From assembly GCA_964386005.1 (NCBI GenBank), contig CAYLSB010000013.1:15710-79709 (forward strand): a stretch of 64,000 nucleotides of DNA, written 5' to 3'. The notes under the pieces were generated by a model. That model ran no database searches. It worked only from the letters and a program-made list of their open reading frames with translations, and was not told the DNA's origin. The translations under genes and the position numbers were made by a program. This document shows positions 8,855 to 17,939 of the stretch, piece after piece. How positions within the stretch are numbered: the first letter of the stretch is position 1; each line of letters starts with the position of its first letter. This DNA is from FEN-1350 sp964386005 (lineage in GTDB: Bacteria; Planctomycetota; Phycisphaerae; Sedimentisphaerales; Anaerohalosphaeraceae).

Positions 8855-11800
8855 ATGCAATCAGGATGCGTAAAGGCACGAGTCGGTATGATTCGAATCA
8901 TAGCGACGGTCTTAACCTGTGCGGGACTTTTGTATGCGGCGGTCGCGTCGGAAACCATTACGACTCCTTCGCCGGTTCTTCGGAGTCGTGTGTATCGAAT
9001 TCGCTCGATCGAGCCGGAACAGGCCAAACAGGTTTTGACAAATTTGAACCTGGCACACGAGATCAACCTATTGCCGCAGGGGGCGATGATCGTCACTTCG
9101 TACAGTTCCCAGGACCTGGTCAAGGCAACGGCGGTGATCGGCCTGATTGATTCAAAAACGAAGTATGAGGTTCGTTCGTTTGAAATTCCGGCAGGATATG
9201 AAGAGGCGGCCGCCTCCGAAAAACCGATGACCATTACGCTGGAACGGCTTCAGGTCGGAAGCTTCAAAGACGCTCCTGCAAAATCAACCGAACCCGGCGC
9301 GATTATCGATGTGCATAACGGCCGATTGATTGCGATCGCCCCAAAGGACTTTATGGACGGGGTGGCCGAACGGATCATCGCGTTGCACAATCCATCGGAG
9401 ACGATTGGCGAGAGCCCATCCGAAACAACGACCCTGTCCGCAGATACTTCCGCTGTGTCCGTGATTCCGGGCATACCTTCGGCGACCCGTCCGCACTTGA
9501 GCGATCTGGCCGAACAGATCTTCGGGCCGCGATCTACGATCGGCACACTACCATCCCTGACGGATAAACCGTATGATTTCTTTGAAGTTGAGTTGCTCCG
9601 ATCTCTCGAACAGGATTCCGCGCCGCAAACGGCTTCAACGAACGTTATCCGACCGGTAGAATCCGATGCGGAAGAACAACAGATTGATCGAGCTATTCTT
9701 GAAGCGATCCAGGCCGAAAAGAAGGCCAATGAAATCGAGCGTCTTGCCGCGGAAGCCGAGGCGAAGGCGATACAGGCGGCAAGCGCACTTGAAGCCGCTA
9801 AAACGACGGTCATTCCCGCTCCGACTGTTCCGGAGGCGACCCCTGTGGCAGCGACAACAACGGTTCCAGAGGCAACACCGACTCCGGTGGTTCCAGTGCC
9901 TACAGTTCCGGCAACGACCACACCTGCCGCTCCGGTACAACCAACGGCCGCGGCGCCGGTGGAAACAACTCCGGCACCTGCACCCGTGCCTGCGCCCGCA
10001 CAACCGGTCGATCCGCCGAAACCGGCCGAGGTCAAGCCGGATGAAAAACCCGCCGCTAAGCCGGCGGACAATCAACCGAGCGCCGAAGAAATTGAATTGC
10101 TGAAGGCGGCGGAATCGGCGGCGGATCAGGAACTGGCCAAAGCGCTGAAGGAACTGGCTGCAATGACACGCGCAGCGCAAGAGAGTGAAACAGCCGCCCA
10201 ACCGCCCCAAGCCAAGCCGGAAGAAAAATCGGTCCAGCCGACACCAGCGGAAAAACCCAAAGAGACGCGTCCTTCGCCGAAACCGGCCAACACAAAAATA
10301 GAAGCGGCGGTTCCCTCGACCAAGGGTGGCAACGGCATGACGCCGGAGATTCCCGGCGGGGAAGAGGATCTGGAGTTGACGATCACCCTGCCCGAAAAGG
10401 TGGATATTCTTGCCCTGATCGAACTGGTGGGAAAACAGTTGAAGCTGAATTATGTGTATGACCCGACGAAGGTTCGCGGAGAAGTGACGTTAAAGATCCA
10501 TGATGGAAAGATCAAGGTTCGCGATACGTACGCCCTTCTGGAATCGGTGTTGAAGTATAAGGGATTTGCCATGACCCGGCGGGGTACGTTGGTGACGATT
10601 GTACCGCACAACGAGGTCATGCAGCAGGATCCGGTGATTCGACGGGAAAACGATCCCATCCAGCCCGGCGATGTGATGGTGACGGGGATTTTCAACCTCA
10701 AGCATATTTCGACGCAATCCGCCCAGGGTATGTTGACCAATATGCAGTTGGGCAGTCTGATCAACGCCATTCCGGAGACCCAGACGCTGATTGTGACGGA
10801 CTATGCGTATCGCATGGACCGAATCCGCGGCATTCTGGATCTTGTGGATGTAGAAGGCAAAAAGAAGCGGGTGGAACCGCGATTCATCAAGTATTATCGT
10901 GCCAGCGATATCACATCCAAAATCGAGACAGTGGCCAGCCATCTGGGCACGGTGTCGATCACGGTTACCTCCACGGCTCCGTCGCAACCTCAACCGGTAC
11001 CGGCGAGTCCTGCGGGAACGCCGCCTTCCGCGGCGGCCGCGGCGGCGGCCGCGGCGGCCGCGGCCAGGGCCCGTGAAGCGGCTGCCGCGGCAAGTCGGGG
11101 CGGTGGACAACCGGCGGCCGAGGAGGCGGTTCGTCTGGAGACGGACGACCGGACCAATCGATTGTTCATTATCGGCACGGATGAAACCATCAAGCTGGTC
11201 AACGAGATCGTCGATTCGCTGGACGTGCCGCAAAAAAGCATACGCTCCATAAAGGAATACAAGATACAATATATCGAAACATCGGACGTTCTCGACTCCT
11301 TGTTCGAATTGGGAGTGATCCGCAGCCGTCCCACGGCATCGGGTTCCGCCGGGGCAACCTCGGCAGCGTCGCGGGCGCGGACGCCGACAACGCCCGGTGT
11401 GCCGGCGGCGCCGATGAGCGCAGGCAGGGGCGGCGGGGCCGCAGATGAAGGCGAGCCAATGATCAGCGTTCGGCAGGCGACCAACTCGCTGCTGGTCAAC
11501 GCCACGGATGAGCAGCACGCCGATATCGCAATGGTCATCGCACAGATCGACACCGAGCAGAGTAACAAACGTACCGTACAAGAATACGAGATCCAATACG
11601 TGGACACCGCCGAGATCGTTCAGACATTGGAAGAACTGGCGATTATCGTGCCGCGACAACAGACATCGCGATATGGCCAGACGGGCAGTTCGCCGTATTC
11701 CAGGACGGGAACGCAGTCGCAACCGATGATGAATCCGGCGGTGGCGGGCGGGGCGGCACAGCCGGCGACGCCCTCGCCGGCGACGGCGTCTTTTACGGGC

Positions 11801-13345
11801 GAGCCGACCACGGCGGAAGATATCGTGGCCGAACAGCCGCAGATCGCGATTCTGGAAGCGACCAATTCGTTGTTGGTCAACGCCACGCCCAGGCAGCACG
11901 CCGCGATCGCGCTGGTGATCGCACACGTGGATCGGGAACTGGACCAGACGGCGACCCCGTTTGTTGTGTATGCTTTGGAGAATCAGGATCCGATGGATTT
12001 GGCGGGGGTATTGGATGAACTGATCAACGCCAAGATGCGGGCGGAGGCGACACCGCGGAGCCCCGCGAGTACGACGGGTACGGGAACCTCGGCCTTGGCC
12101 GGAGGGACCACAGGAGCCGAGAGTAAAATCCAGACGCAGGCACGGCCGAGCGGCACCGGCATGCAGCGGGGAGAAAACGAAATCACGATCGTTCCTGATG
12201 CGGCGACGTATTCGCTGATCGTGTATGCCAACAAGAAGAACCAGCAGTGGATTTCGCAGCTCATCAAGACGCTGGACGATTACCGGCCGCAGGTGCTGCT
12301 GGATGTGACGCTGGTGGAGATCAGCAAGGATAATGAGTTCACGATGGACTTGAACCTGGTATCCAAATATCCGGCCATGCTTCCGGGGGGAACGATGACA
12401 GCATTGACAAAGGAGGGAAAAAGCGGAGTCATCGCCTTGAAACAGGATCCAACCACTCCCGGCCCGGGGGGATTTCCATCCGGTCAGATTCTTGAAGGCG
12501 GCGTAACGAATGGCTCCGGGACCGCCTTCTTCGCAGATCGGCATATCCAGGCGCTCCTCACTTTGATGGACAAGAAAAATTATGGGCGGGTTTTGGCAAG
12601 GCCATCGCTGCTGGTCAAGGATAACCAGGAAGGCGCGATCAAGGCTGAAAAGACGATTTATATCGGCGAGGAAAAGACCAGCACGATCACGGGCGAAGGC
12701 GGAAATCTTTCCCAGTCTTCGGATATCCAATTCAAGAATTACAGTTCGGGTATTACGTTGACGATCACTCCGCATATCGCCTCGGAGAAATTGCTGCAAC
12801 TACAGATCGAGCTGGACCGAACGGACTTTGATCCATCCGATCCGGGAACGGCAACCTTCGGCACAAAGACCGTTCCCAAACCGCTTAATACCGTCAGCAG
12901 CAATGTCGGGACCATGGCGGTCTTACCCGATGGAGCGACGATTATCCTGGGCGGTATCGAGACGATGACTCAGACCAAGGGAACCACAAAAATTCCATTA
13001 CTGGGAGATATTCCGATCGTCGGAATGTTGTTCCGAGGTGTCAGTGAAAGCGATGTCCAGAGTCGCCTCTATGTGTTTGTCAAGGCCAATATCATTAAAC
13101 CCGGAGAAGAACTGACCGGACGATCGGATATTGAATCCATCTCTCGGAAAAAACGAGAGGCGTTCGAAAAGGATGAAATCATGTTCCAAGGTCTGGATAG
13201 TATTCCGGGAATCAAGCCGGGCAAGATTCAGCCGGAAAAGATTCTTGAGGATGATGAATATATTCAGGAGTTGAGAGATCGTCTGGACAAAAAGAAAAAG
13301 ACGGCGAGAGAACCGGTAGAGGTGAACGTTAAGTTGGATCGATGA
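8855..13345 (+). CDS. gspD: T2SS outer-membrane secretin GspD, oversized
   Basis: This secretin multimer forms the outer-membrane channel of the T2SS. I place the start at 8855 (GGAG at 8845-8848); it gives a signal peptide with the core MIRIIATVLTCAGLLYAAVA. The product is about 1496 residues, against ~650 for typical GspD. In order: about 290 unassigned residues, a Pro/Ala/Thr-rich and charged segment to about residue 500, an N0-like domain (~507-590), then five successive N1/KH-type modules starting near 612, 675, 797, 907 and 1033. Several end in ATNSLLVNAT-like strands. The C-terminal secretin domain (~1150-1415) has GRVLARPSLLVKDNQ and the family motif IPLLGDIPIVGMLF. An alanine run sits in the second N1 module. 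Downstream, gspE follows after 105 bp. Confidence 0.93.
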   Translation: MQSGCVKARVGMIRIIATVLTCAGLLYAAVASETITTPSPVLRSRVYRIRSIEPEQAKQVLTNLNLAHEINLLPQGAMIVTSYSSQDLVKATAVIGLIDSKTKYEVRSFEIPAGYEEAAASEKPMTITLERLQVGSFKDAPAKSTEPGAIIDVHNGRLIAIAPKDFMDGVAERIIALHNPSETIGESPSETTTLSADTSAVSVIPGIPSATRPHLSDLAEQIFGPRSTIGTLPSLTDKPYDFFEVELLRSLEQDSAPQTASTNVIRPVESDAEEQQIDRAILEAIQAEKKANEIERLAAEAEAKAIQAASALEAAKTTVIPAPTVPEATPVAATTTVPEATPTPVVPVPTVPATTTPAAPVQPTAAAPVETTPAPAPVPAPAQPVDPPKPAEVKPDEKPAAKPADNQPSAEEIELLKAAESAADQELAKALKELAAMTRAAQESETAAQPPQAKPEEKSVQPTPAEKPKETRPSPKPANTKIEAAVPSTKGGNGMTPEIPGGEEDLELTITLPEKVDILALIELVGKQLKLNYVYDPTKVRGEVTLKIHDGKIKVRDTYALLESVLKYKGFAMTRRGTLVTIVPHNEVMQQDPVIRRENDPIQPGDVMVTGIFNLKHISTQSAQGMLTNMQLGSLINAIPETQTLIVTDYAYRMDRIRGILDLVDVEGKKKRVEPRFIKYYRASDITSKIETVASHLGTVSITVTSTAPSQPQPVPASPAGTPPSAAAAAAAAAAAARAREAAAAASRGGGQPAAEEAVRLETDDRTNRLFIIGTDETIKLVNEIVDSLDVPQKSIRSIKEYKIQYIETSDVLDSLFELGVIRSRPTASGSAGATSAASRARTPTTPGVPAAPMSAGRGGGAADEGEPMISVRQATNSLLVNATDEQHADIAMVIAQIDTEQSNKRTVQEYEIQYVDTAEIVQTLEELAIIVPRQQTSRYGQTGSSPYSRTGTQSQPMMNPAVAGGAAQPATPSPATASFTGEPTTAEDIVAEQPQIAILEATNSLLVNATPRQHAAIALVIAHVDRELDQTATPFVVYALENQDPMDLAGVLDELINAKMRAEATPRSPASTTGTGTSALAGGTTGAESKIQTQARPSGTGMQRGENEITIVPDAATYSLIVYANKKNQQWISQLIKTLDDYRPQVLLDVTLVEISKDNEFTMDLNLVSKYPAMLPGGTMTALTKEGKSGVIALKQDPTTPGPGGFPSGQILEGGVTNGSGTAFFADRHIQALLTLMDKKNYGRVLARPSLLVKDNQEGAIKAEKTIYIGEEKTSTITGEGGNLSQSSDIQFKNYSSGITLTITPHIASEKLLQLQIELDRTDFDPSDPGTATFGTKTVPKPLNTVSSNVGTMAVLPDGATIILGGIETMTQTKGTTKIPLLGDIPIVGMLFRGVSESDVQSRLYVFVKANIIKPGEELTGRSDIESISRKKREAFEKDEIMFQGLDSIPGIKPGKIQPEKILEDDEYIQELRDRLDKKKKTAREPVEVNVKLDR
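11029..11075 (+). repeat. GC-rich (GCGGCCGCG)-type simple repeat coding for an Ala tract
   Basis: Imperfect tandem GCG/GCC codons encode about 13 alanines in a row inside gspD, between two halves of an N1 module. All-triplet repeats of this kind can change length without shifting the frame. Confidence 0.7.
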
Positions 13346-13368
13346 TTGAACCGTGGAAGGGCAATGGC

Positions 13369-13387
13369 GGGCACATGTCGTGTGCCC
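13369..13387 (-). repeat. Solitary REP-like hairpin arm in the gspD-gspE gap
   Basis: GGGCACA and TGTGCCC form a perfect 7-bp stem around TGTCG. Read on the minus strand it matches the left arm of the 59-bp repeats at 38015-39744. The right arm is absent. It lies between two T2SS genes and could form an mRNA hairpin there. Confidence 0.5.
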
Positions 13388-13450
13388 CTGTATGAGTGCG
13401 AGAGCATGAGATACCAATGGAGCCCCCCCGAGTAACGCGGGTACTATAGT

Positions 13451-15148
13451 ATGAAAGAGATGTTATTACGAACGGCCAGACGGACGGGCATCATCGATGT
13501 CGAGGCCCTCGGCGACTACCTGGACAAGAACGCCGGGGAGGGGCGGCGGATTGACGAGGTGTTGCTGTCGGCTCCGGACTTCACGGAAGACGCGGTTCTG
13601 CGACTGTTTGCCGAAACGCTGATGATGCCGTATTTTCCGGAGATCCGTTCGAGTGACGTCCCGAAGGAATTCATCGAGGCCGTTCCGGCGGCCTACGCTC
13701 AGCACCACTATTTAATCGGCGTCAAGCCCAACGGCGACGCGGAGATGACGGTGGTTCTGTCCAATCCGCTCAATACCAGCGTGATCGATAATGTGTCCAA
13801 GATGCTGTCGCAGCCGGTGCGGACGGGCCTGAGCTCGCGGGCGGCGATCACCTCGGCCATCGATGTCGCTTACGAACAGAAGGATACCGTGATCGAGGAG
13901 GTGGCCGAGGAACTGGATTCCCAGAATCTCGACCAGCTTGTGGACGAGGCGACGACTTCGGACGATCTGTTGGACGTGGTGAATCGTCCGCCGGTGATTC
14001 GGCTGGTGAATGATATCCTGTTCCGCGCCCTGCAGATGCGGGCCAGCGATGTGCATGTTCACCCCTACGAGTCGAAGCTGCAGATCCGGTACCGGATCGA
14101 TGGATTGCTCTATGATACGTTAACCCTGAATCGCAACGTGATTCCGCTGGTGATCTCGCGCATCAAGGTGATGGCGGGAATGGATATCGCGGAACGACGG
14201 ATGCCGCAGGACGGCCGCTGCAGCGTGCGGCTGGGTCAGAGGGAAATCGATCTGCGGGTCAGTACCGTTCCGACCAGTTATGGCGAACGGGCGGTACTGC
14301 GAATTCTCGACAAAAGCACGGGCCTGTTAACGCTGGACCAGTTGGGATTGTGGAAGGAGGACCAGAAAAAGTTTGAGAAACTGATCAACCGGACGCACGG
14401 GGTGATTTTCGTGACCGGTCCGACGGGCAGCGGCAAGAGTACGACGTTGTACGCCTGCCTCAACCAGATCGACTCGGTGCAGAAGAACGTGATGACGATC
14501 GAAGATCCGATCGAATATCAACTCGGCGGGATCAGCCAGATGCAGGTGTCGCCGAAAAAAGGCATGACCTTTATCAATGCGCTTCGGCACGTGCTGCGTC
14601 AGGACCCGGATGTGATCATGGTCGGGGAGGTCCGCGACGAGGAAACGGCCAATATGGCAATTCAGTCCTCGTTGACGGGCCATTTGGTGTTCAGCACGCT
14701 GCACACCAACGACGCGGCCGGTGCGATCTCTCGGCTCCTGGATTTCGGGGTGGAGCCGTATCTGGTCAGTTCGTCGATGATCGCGGTATTGGCGCAACGT
14801 CTGGTTCGGCGCATCTGTCCGGACTGCAAGCAGCCCTATTCGCCGACGGAGCAGGAGATCGCCGAGTTGGAATACAAGCCCCAGCCGGACGACCGTTTTT
14901 ATAACGGGCCGGGTTGCGACAAGTGCTTCGGGACGGGGTATCGGGGACGAATCGGGATTTATGAGATGATGGTGATCGCGGAAGATATCCGTGAAATGAT
15001 TTATCTCAAACAGACGGCCGGTGCGATCAAGAAAAAGGCCCTCACGCACGGAATGAACACGCTGCGAATGGATGGGGCGCGAAAAGCCGCCGCCGGAATC
15101 ACCACGATTGCGGAAGTGCTGCGCGTGACACAATCGGATACCATGTAA
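13451..15148 (+). CDS. gspE: T2SS assembly ATPase GspE
   Basis: This cytoplasmic hexameric ATPase powers pseudopilus assembly. The 565 residues begin with an MshEN/T2SSE N-terminal region (to about 140), followed by the CTE linker and the RecA-like core. Walker A is GPTGSGKS at 323-330 (Lys329). The Asp box region LRQDPDVIMVGEVRDEETA and the His box STLHTNDA follow. The zinc-binding tetracysteine motif is present as CPDCK and CDKCFGTGYRGRIGIYEM, as expected for GspE rather than PilT. The gene sits between gspD and a small inserted gene that separates it from gspF by 520 bp. Confidence 0.96.
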   Translation: MKEMLLRTARRTGIIDVEALGDYLDKNAGEGRRIDEVLLSAPDFTEDAVLRLFAETLMMPYFPEIRSSDVPKEFIEAVPAAYAQHHYLIGVKPNGDAEMTVVLSNPLNTSVIDNVSKMLSQPVRTGLSSRAAITSAIDVAYEQKDTVIEEVAEELDSQNLDQLVDEATTSDDLLDVVNRPPVIRLVNDILFRALQMRASDVHVHPYESKLQIRYRIDGLLYDTLTLNRNVIPLVISRIKVMAGMDIAERRMPQDGRCSVRLGQREIDLRVSTVPTSYGERAVLRILDKSTGLLTLDQLGLWKEDQKKFEKLINRTHGVIFVTGPTGSGKSTTLYACLNQIDSVQKNVMTIEDPIEYQLGGISQMQVSPKKGMTFINALRHVLRQDPDVIMVGEVRDEETANMAIQSSLTGHLVFSTLHTNDAAGAISRLLDFGVEPYLVSSSMIAVLAQRLVRRICPDCKQPYSPTEQEIAELEYKPQPDDRFYNGPGCDKCFGTGYRGRIGIYEMMVIAEDIREMIYLKQTAGAIKKKALTHGMNTLRMDGARKAAAGITTIAEVLRVTQSDTM

Positions 15149-15159
15149 GAAAAATTTCC

Positions 15160-15649
15160 AATTTTCTGTTTTCAATTTTCAATCTGATGCGACGGAAATG
15201 TTCGTGTCAGGAAAGATTTCTTTCGAATGAGTTATTTGTGACCATGAATAAATTTGAATTACACGAGCGTACGAAAAAATTTGCCCATCGGTGTGTCAAG
15301 GCAGGGCTTGCATTGCCAGATCATTCCCCGGGACGTCATATCGGCCGTCAATTGATCCGTTGTTCCACTTCCGTAGCGGCCAATTATCGAGCCGCATGCC
15401 TATCGCAGAGCAAAGCATCATTGATATCCAAGGTGGGTATTGTTGTTGAGGAGACAGATGAGACAGCTTTTTGGATCGAGTTTTTGATGGAAGAAGGTTT
15501 GTTGTCCGAACGATTGGTACGGAAGTTATTGAATGAAGCCAGGGAACTTGTCTCTATCTTTATCGCTACCCAAAAAACATCACGGAAGAATGTTTCATCT
15601 GAACATATTTCCGGCAGGATATCAGCGAAAAAATTGAAAATAGAAAATT
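15160..15649. mobile_element. Inverted-repeat-bounded insertion carrying a four-helix-bundle gene
   Basis: A 19-bp inverted repeat bounds the insert: AATTTTCTGTTTTCAATTT at 15160-15178 and its complement at 15631-15649, with one mismatch. The repeat is AT-rich, unlike the surrounding GC-richer genes, and more TTTTCAATTT-type sequence adjoins it on both sides. The insert splits gspE from gspF in an otherwise tight operon and contains only the gene at 15244. Relatives of this protein family are known from intervening sequences in 23S rRNA genes, which are also bounded by inverted repeats. Calling this a mobile element is an inference from that parallel and from the architecture. Confidence 0.5.
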
Positions 15650-15651
15650 AA
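15244..15651 (+). CDS. Four-helix-bundle protein (23S rRNA intervening-sequence protein family)
   Basis: The 135-residue protein matches the IVP/four-helix-bundle family (PF05635-like). Seen are FELHERTKKFAHRCV in helix 1, RQLIRCSTSVAANYRAA at the second helix, and KVGIVVEETDETAFWIEFL in the third. The conserved pattern I-R-(C/S)-S-x-S-x-x-x-N-Y-x-E/A is present. The ATG at 15244 is chosen because the family signature begins immediately after it; an upstream in-frame ATG at 15187 lies close to the left repeat. The stop codon falls inside the right inverted repeat, so the tail KKLKIEN is encoded partly by the repeat. The biochemical role of the family outside rRNA is unknown; a relative (Avd) serves diversity-generating retroelements, but no reverse transcriptase is seen here. 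Confidence 0.85.
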   Translation: MNKFELHERTKKFAHRCVKAGLALPDHSPGRHIGRQLIRCSTSVAANYRAACLSQSKASLISKVGIVVEETDETAFWIEFLMEEGLLSERLVRKLLNEARELVSIFIATQKTSRKNVSSEHISGRISAKKLKIEN

Positions 15652-15668
15652 ATATTGAAAATTGAACG

Positions 15669-16883
15669 ATGCCGCGTTTTTCCTATAGTGCGATCGATGG
15701 AAACCGAAAGTCGGCGAAAGGAACGCTGACGGCGGAGAATCCCTTTGCGGCACGCAAGCAGTTGCGCGGCAAAGGATTGCACCCGACGACCATCCGGGAG
15801 ATCTCGGCCGAAGAACATTCGGGTTTCTGGACGAAGTTTCTGGGCCGCAGTCGCAAGGTGCTGGTGGCGGATTTCACGCGGCAGCTTTCGACCATGCTCG
15901 GCGCCGGGATCAAGCTGACGGACGCCTTGTCGGTGCTGGTGCAACAGCAACCGGATGCACAATTCAAAAGCGCACTCAACGACATCCGCGATCGAGTGGT
16001 GACGGGCGAATCGTTCGCCGATGCGATGGCGGAATACAGCGACTTTTTCGACATTATTTTCATCAGCATGATTCGCGTGGGAGAAGTAACGGGGACGCTG
16101 AGCCAGAGTCTGGAAACCATGGCGACCTTTATCGATAAGCGTCGGCGGGTGGAAGCGAAGATGACCACGGCGATGATTTACCCATGCATTCTGTTGGTTG
16201 GATGCTTTGGCGTCGTGATCTTCATGTCGATCAAGGTGATTCCTCCGATTGCCGAACAACTCCAGCAGAACCGTCAAACCCTGCCCATGATTACACGGAT
16301 TCTGGTCAAAAGCGGCGATATCCTGACGAGTTTCTGGGTGTTTGCGATCCTGGGGGCCGTGGGTGCGGCGGCGTGGGGAATGCATCGGCTTTTGCAGACG
16401 AAACGGGGGGCGCGGATTCGCGACAAGATCCTGTTGGGTCTGCCGGTGTTCGGGCCGTTGATCAAACAACGAATCGTGGCACGGTTCACCTCGTCGCTTT
16501 CGACATTGCTTCGGTCGGGGATGAATATGGCCGATTCCCTGAAAGTCGTGGCGGAGGTGACAGGCAACACGATTATGAATTTTGCGGTACGCCAGGCGCG
16601 GGAACGGATCTTGTCGGGGGCGGATATCGCCACACCCCTGCGCGACAGCGGCGTGATCGATCCGACCATTGCCCACATGGTGACCGTGGGAGAAAAGAGC
16701 GGCGAACTGGAAAAGATGCTGCGAAACATCAGCGACACGCTGGAATCCCAATCGGATATCGTGATCGAACGGCTCAGTGCGGTAATGGAAACGTGCATTA
16801 TCGTCATGCTGGCGGTCGTCATCGGTACCGTTACATATGCGGTTCTGATGCCGCTGATCAAATTTTCGGCGGGACAATTTTAA
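15669..16883 (+). CDS. gspF: T2SS inner-membrane platform protein GspF
   Basis: This is the polytopic platform protein that couples GspE to the pseudopilus. The 404 residues contain two T2SSF domains: one around residues 70-190 (DFTRQLSTMLGAGIKLTDALSV) and a second around 270-395 (RFTSSLSTLLRSGMNMADSLKV), each with its GE(K/V)(S/T)G-type turn (VGEVTGTLSQSLE, VGEKSGELEKML). Hydrophobic helices lie near 170-195, 215-240 and 375-395. The start MPRFSYSAIDGNRKSAKGTL is the normal GspF N-terminus. The gap to gspG is 23 bp. Confidence 0.95.
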   Translation: MPRFSYSAIDGNRKSAKGTLTAENPFAARKQLRGKGLHPTTIREISAEEHSGFWTKFLGRSRKVLVADFTRQLSTMLGAGIKLTDALSVLVQQQPDAQFKSALNDIRDRVVTGESFADAMAEYSDFFDIIFISMIRVGEVTGTLSQSLETMATFIDKRRRVEAKMTTAMIYPCILLVGCFGVVIFMSIKVIPPIAEQLQQNRQTLPMITRILVKSGDILTSFWVFAILGAVGAAAWGMHRLLQTKRGARIRDKILLGLPVFGPLIKQRIVARFTSSLSTLLRSGMNMADSLKVVAEVTGNTIMNFAVRQARERILSGADIATPLRDSGVIDPTIAHMVTVGEKSGELEKMLRNISDTLESQSDIVIERLSAVMETCIIVMLAVVIGTVTYAVLMPLIKFSAGQF

Positions 16884-16906
16884 CATTGAATCGGAAGGAA
16901 TAGACG

Positions 16907-17338
16907 ATGAAAAGCAAAAATAGATCCGGATTTACGCTGGTTGAAATCATGGCGGTGGTCATCATCATCGGCCTGTTGGCGGCGGTGGCGGCCAAGAACT
17001 TCATGGGCCAGACGGATAAAGCCCGCGTCAAGACCACGCAGGTGACGCTGAAGAATTTGCACGACGCCGTGTTGATGTATAAACTGGATACCGGCCAGTT
17101 ACCGACGGAAGAGATGGGTCTTACGGCGCTGGTCGAACAGCCGGCGGATGTGGAAAACTGGCAGCCGGGCGGCTATCTGGAGACGACCAAGGTGCCCAAA
17201 GACGCCTGGGGCAGCGAATTCGTCTATCAACTGAATCCCGAGAGTGGCAAGCCCTTTGTTGTGATCAGCTATGGAGCCGACTTACAGGAGGGAGGCGAGG
17301 GCTACGATGCGGATCTGTACAGTACAGACGCCCAATAA
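16907..17338 (+). CDS. gspG: T2SS major pseudopilin GspG
   Basis: This is the main subunit of the pseudopilus. The class III leader is MKSKNRSG, with cleavage expected at G8|F9 and the conserved Glu at +5 (E13): SGFTLVEIMAVVIIIGLLAAV. The globular part has the GspG pattern TGQLPTEEMGLTALVEQP and GGYLETTKVPKDAWGSEFVYQ. It ends with a glycine/aspartate-rich calcium-loop region (GADLQEGGEGYDADLYS). At 143 residues the length is normal. GGAAGG precedes the start. The 3' end overlaps the next pseudopilin gene by 32 bp. Confidence 0.96.
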   Translation: MKSKNRSGFTLVEIMAVVIIIGLLAAVAAKNFMGQTDKARVKTTQVTLKNLHDAVLMYKLDTGQLPTEEMGLTALVEQPADVENWQPGGYLETTKVPKDAWGSEFVYQLNPESGKPFVVISYGADLQEGGEGYDADLYSTDAQ

Positions 17339-17939
17339 CCGCAATCCTGCGGAATGCGTCGGTTTTCGATCTCGACGGTTTCGGGATCTTCTCCGACCGG
17401 CGCTGGTGTTAATCGAATTATTGATTGTGGTCGGAATCCTGTCGATGATGCTGGCCATCGCTTCACTGGCCTTCACCCCGGCGATAACCCGCAACGAATT
17501 CAAGCGAAAGGCGGATGATCTGATCCGGATTTTGAAGATGGCGCAAAACGCCTCGGCCGAGAGCGGTCAGCGATACGCGGTGGTTCTGGATTTCGACGAA
17601 CAGATGTACGCCCTGATGCCGTACTTTACGCTGGACAAAGATCAGATTCTGGCCGAGCAACCGGTTCTGGCGACGGGACGATTCGGCGATGATTTTCAAT
17701 TGGATTATGTGCGATTCGATGACGCCGAGGATACCCGAAACTGGGACCTGGAGCAAACAACCTACTTTCGCGTGTGGCTGATGGCCGGTAAATCCGGCTG
17801 GCAGAACGGCGGCAAGATCGTTCTACGGGATCGCCAGGGCAATCCCTATACGATTATTTTGAACCGGTTCAACAAAGTGATTACTCTGTATCCAGGAGAA
17901 ATAGATATATTGGAGCCAGTAAATAATGTATTGTTCTAA
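17307..17939 (+). CDS. gspH: T2SS minor pseudopilin GspH-like, Ala at cleavage position -1
   Basis: The start at 17307 is supported by a purine block GGAGGGAGGCGAGG at 17287-17300. The leader is long (32 residues) and basic. The pilin helix reads LVLIELLIVVGILSMMLAIA, with Glu at +5 (E37). The residue before the predicted cleavage is Ala32, not the usual Gly, and +1 is Leu instead of Phe/Met. The rest (KADDLIRILKMAQNASAESGQRYAVVLDFD) is typical of GspH/FimT, which also start with a helix followed by a strand. The gene overlaps gspG by 32 bp and gspI by 14 bp, which suggests translational coupling. Confidence 0.78.
   Translation: MRICTVQTPNNRNPAECVGFRSRRFRDLLRPALVLIELLIVVGILSMMLAIASLAFTPAITRNEFKRKADDLIRILKMAQNASAESGQRYAVVLDFDEQMYALMPYFTLDKDQILAEQPVLATGRFGDDFQLDYVRFDDAEDTRNWDLEQTTYFRVWLMAGKSGWQNGGKIVLRDRQGNPYTIILNRFNKVITLYPGEIDILEPVNNVLF

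Noticed and set aside
10490..12799. 769-codon open frame on the minus strand
   Set aside because: It is a composition-driven shadow antisense to gspD; its translation is rich in Arg/His/Gly without any family pattern, and gspD is certain.
15160..15651. Diversity-generating retroelement accessory gene (Avd)
   Set aside because: The protein family is related, but no reverse transcriptase, template repeat or variable repeat is visible near it.
15648..16886. 412-codon open frame on the minus strand
   Set aside because: Shadow antisense to gspF; very His/Arg/Gln-rich product, no ribosome binding site.
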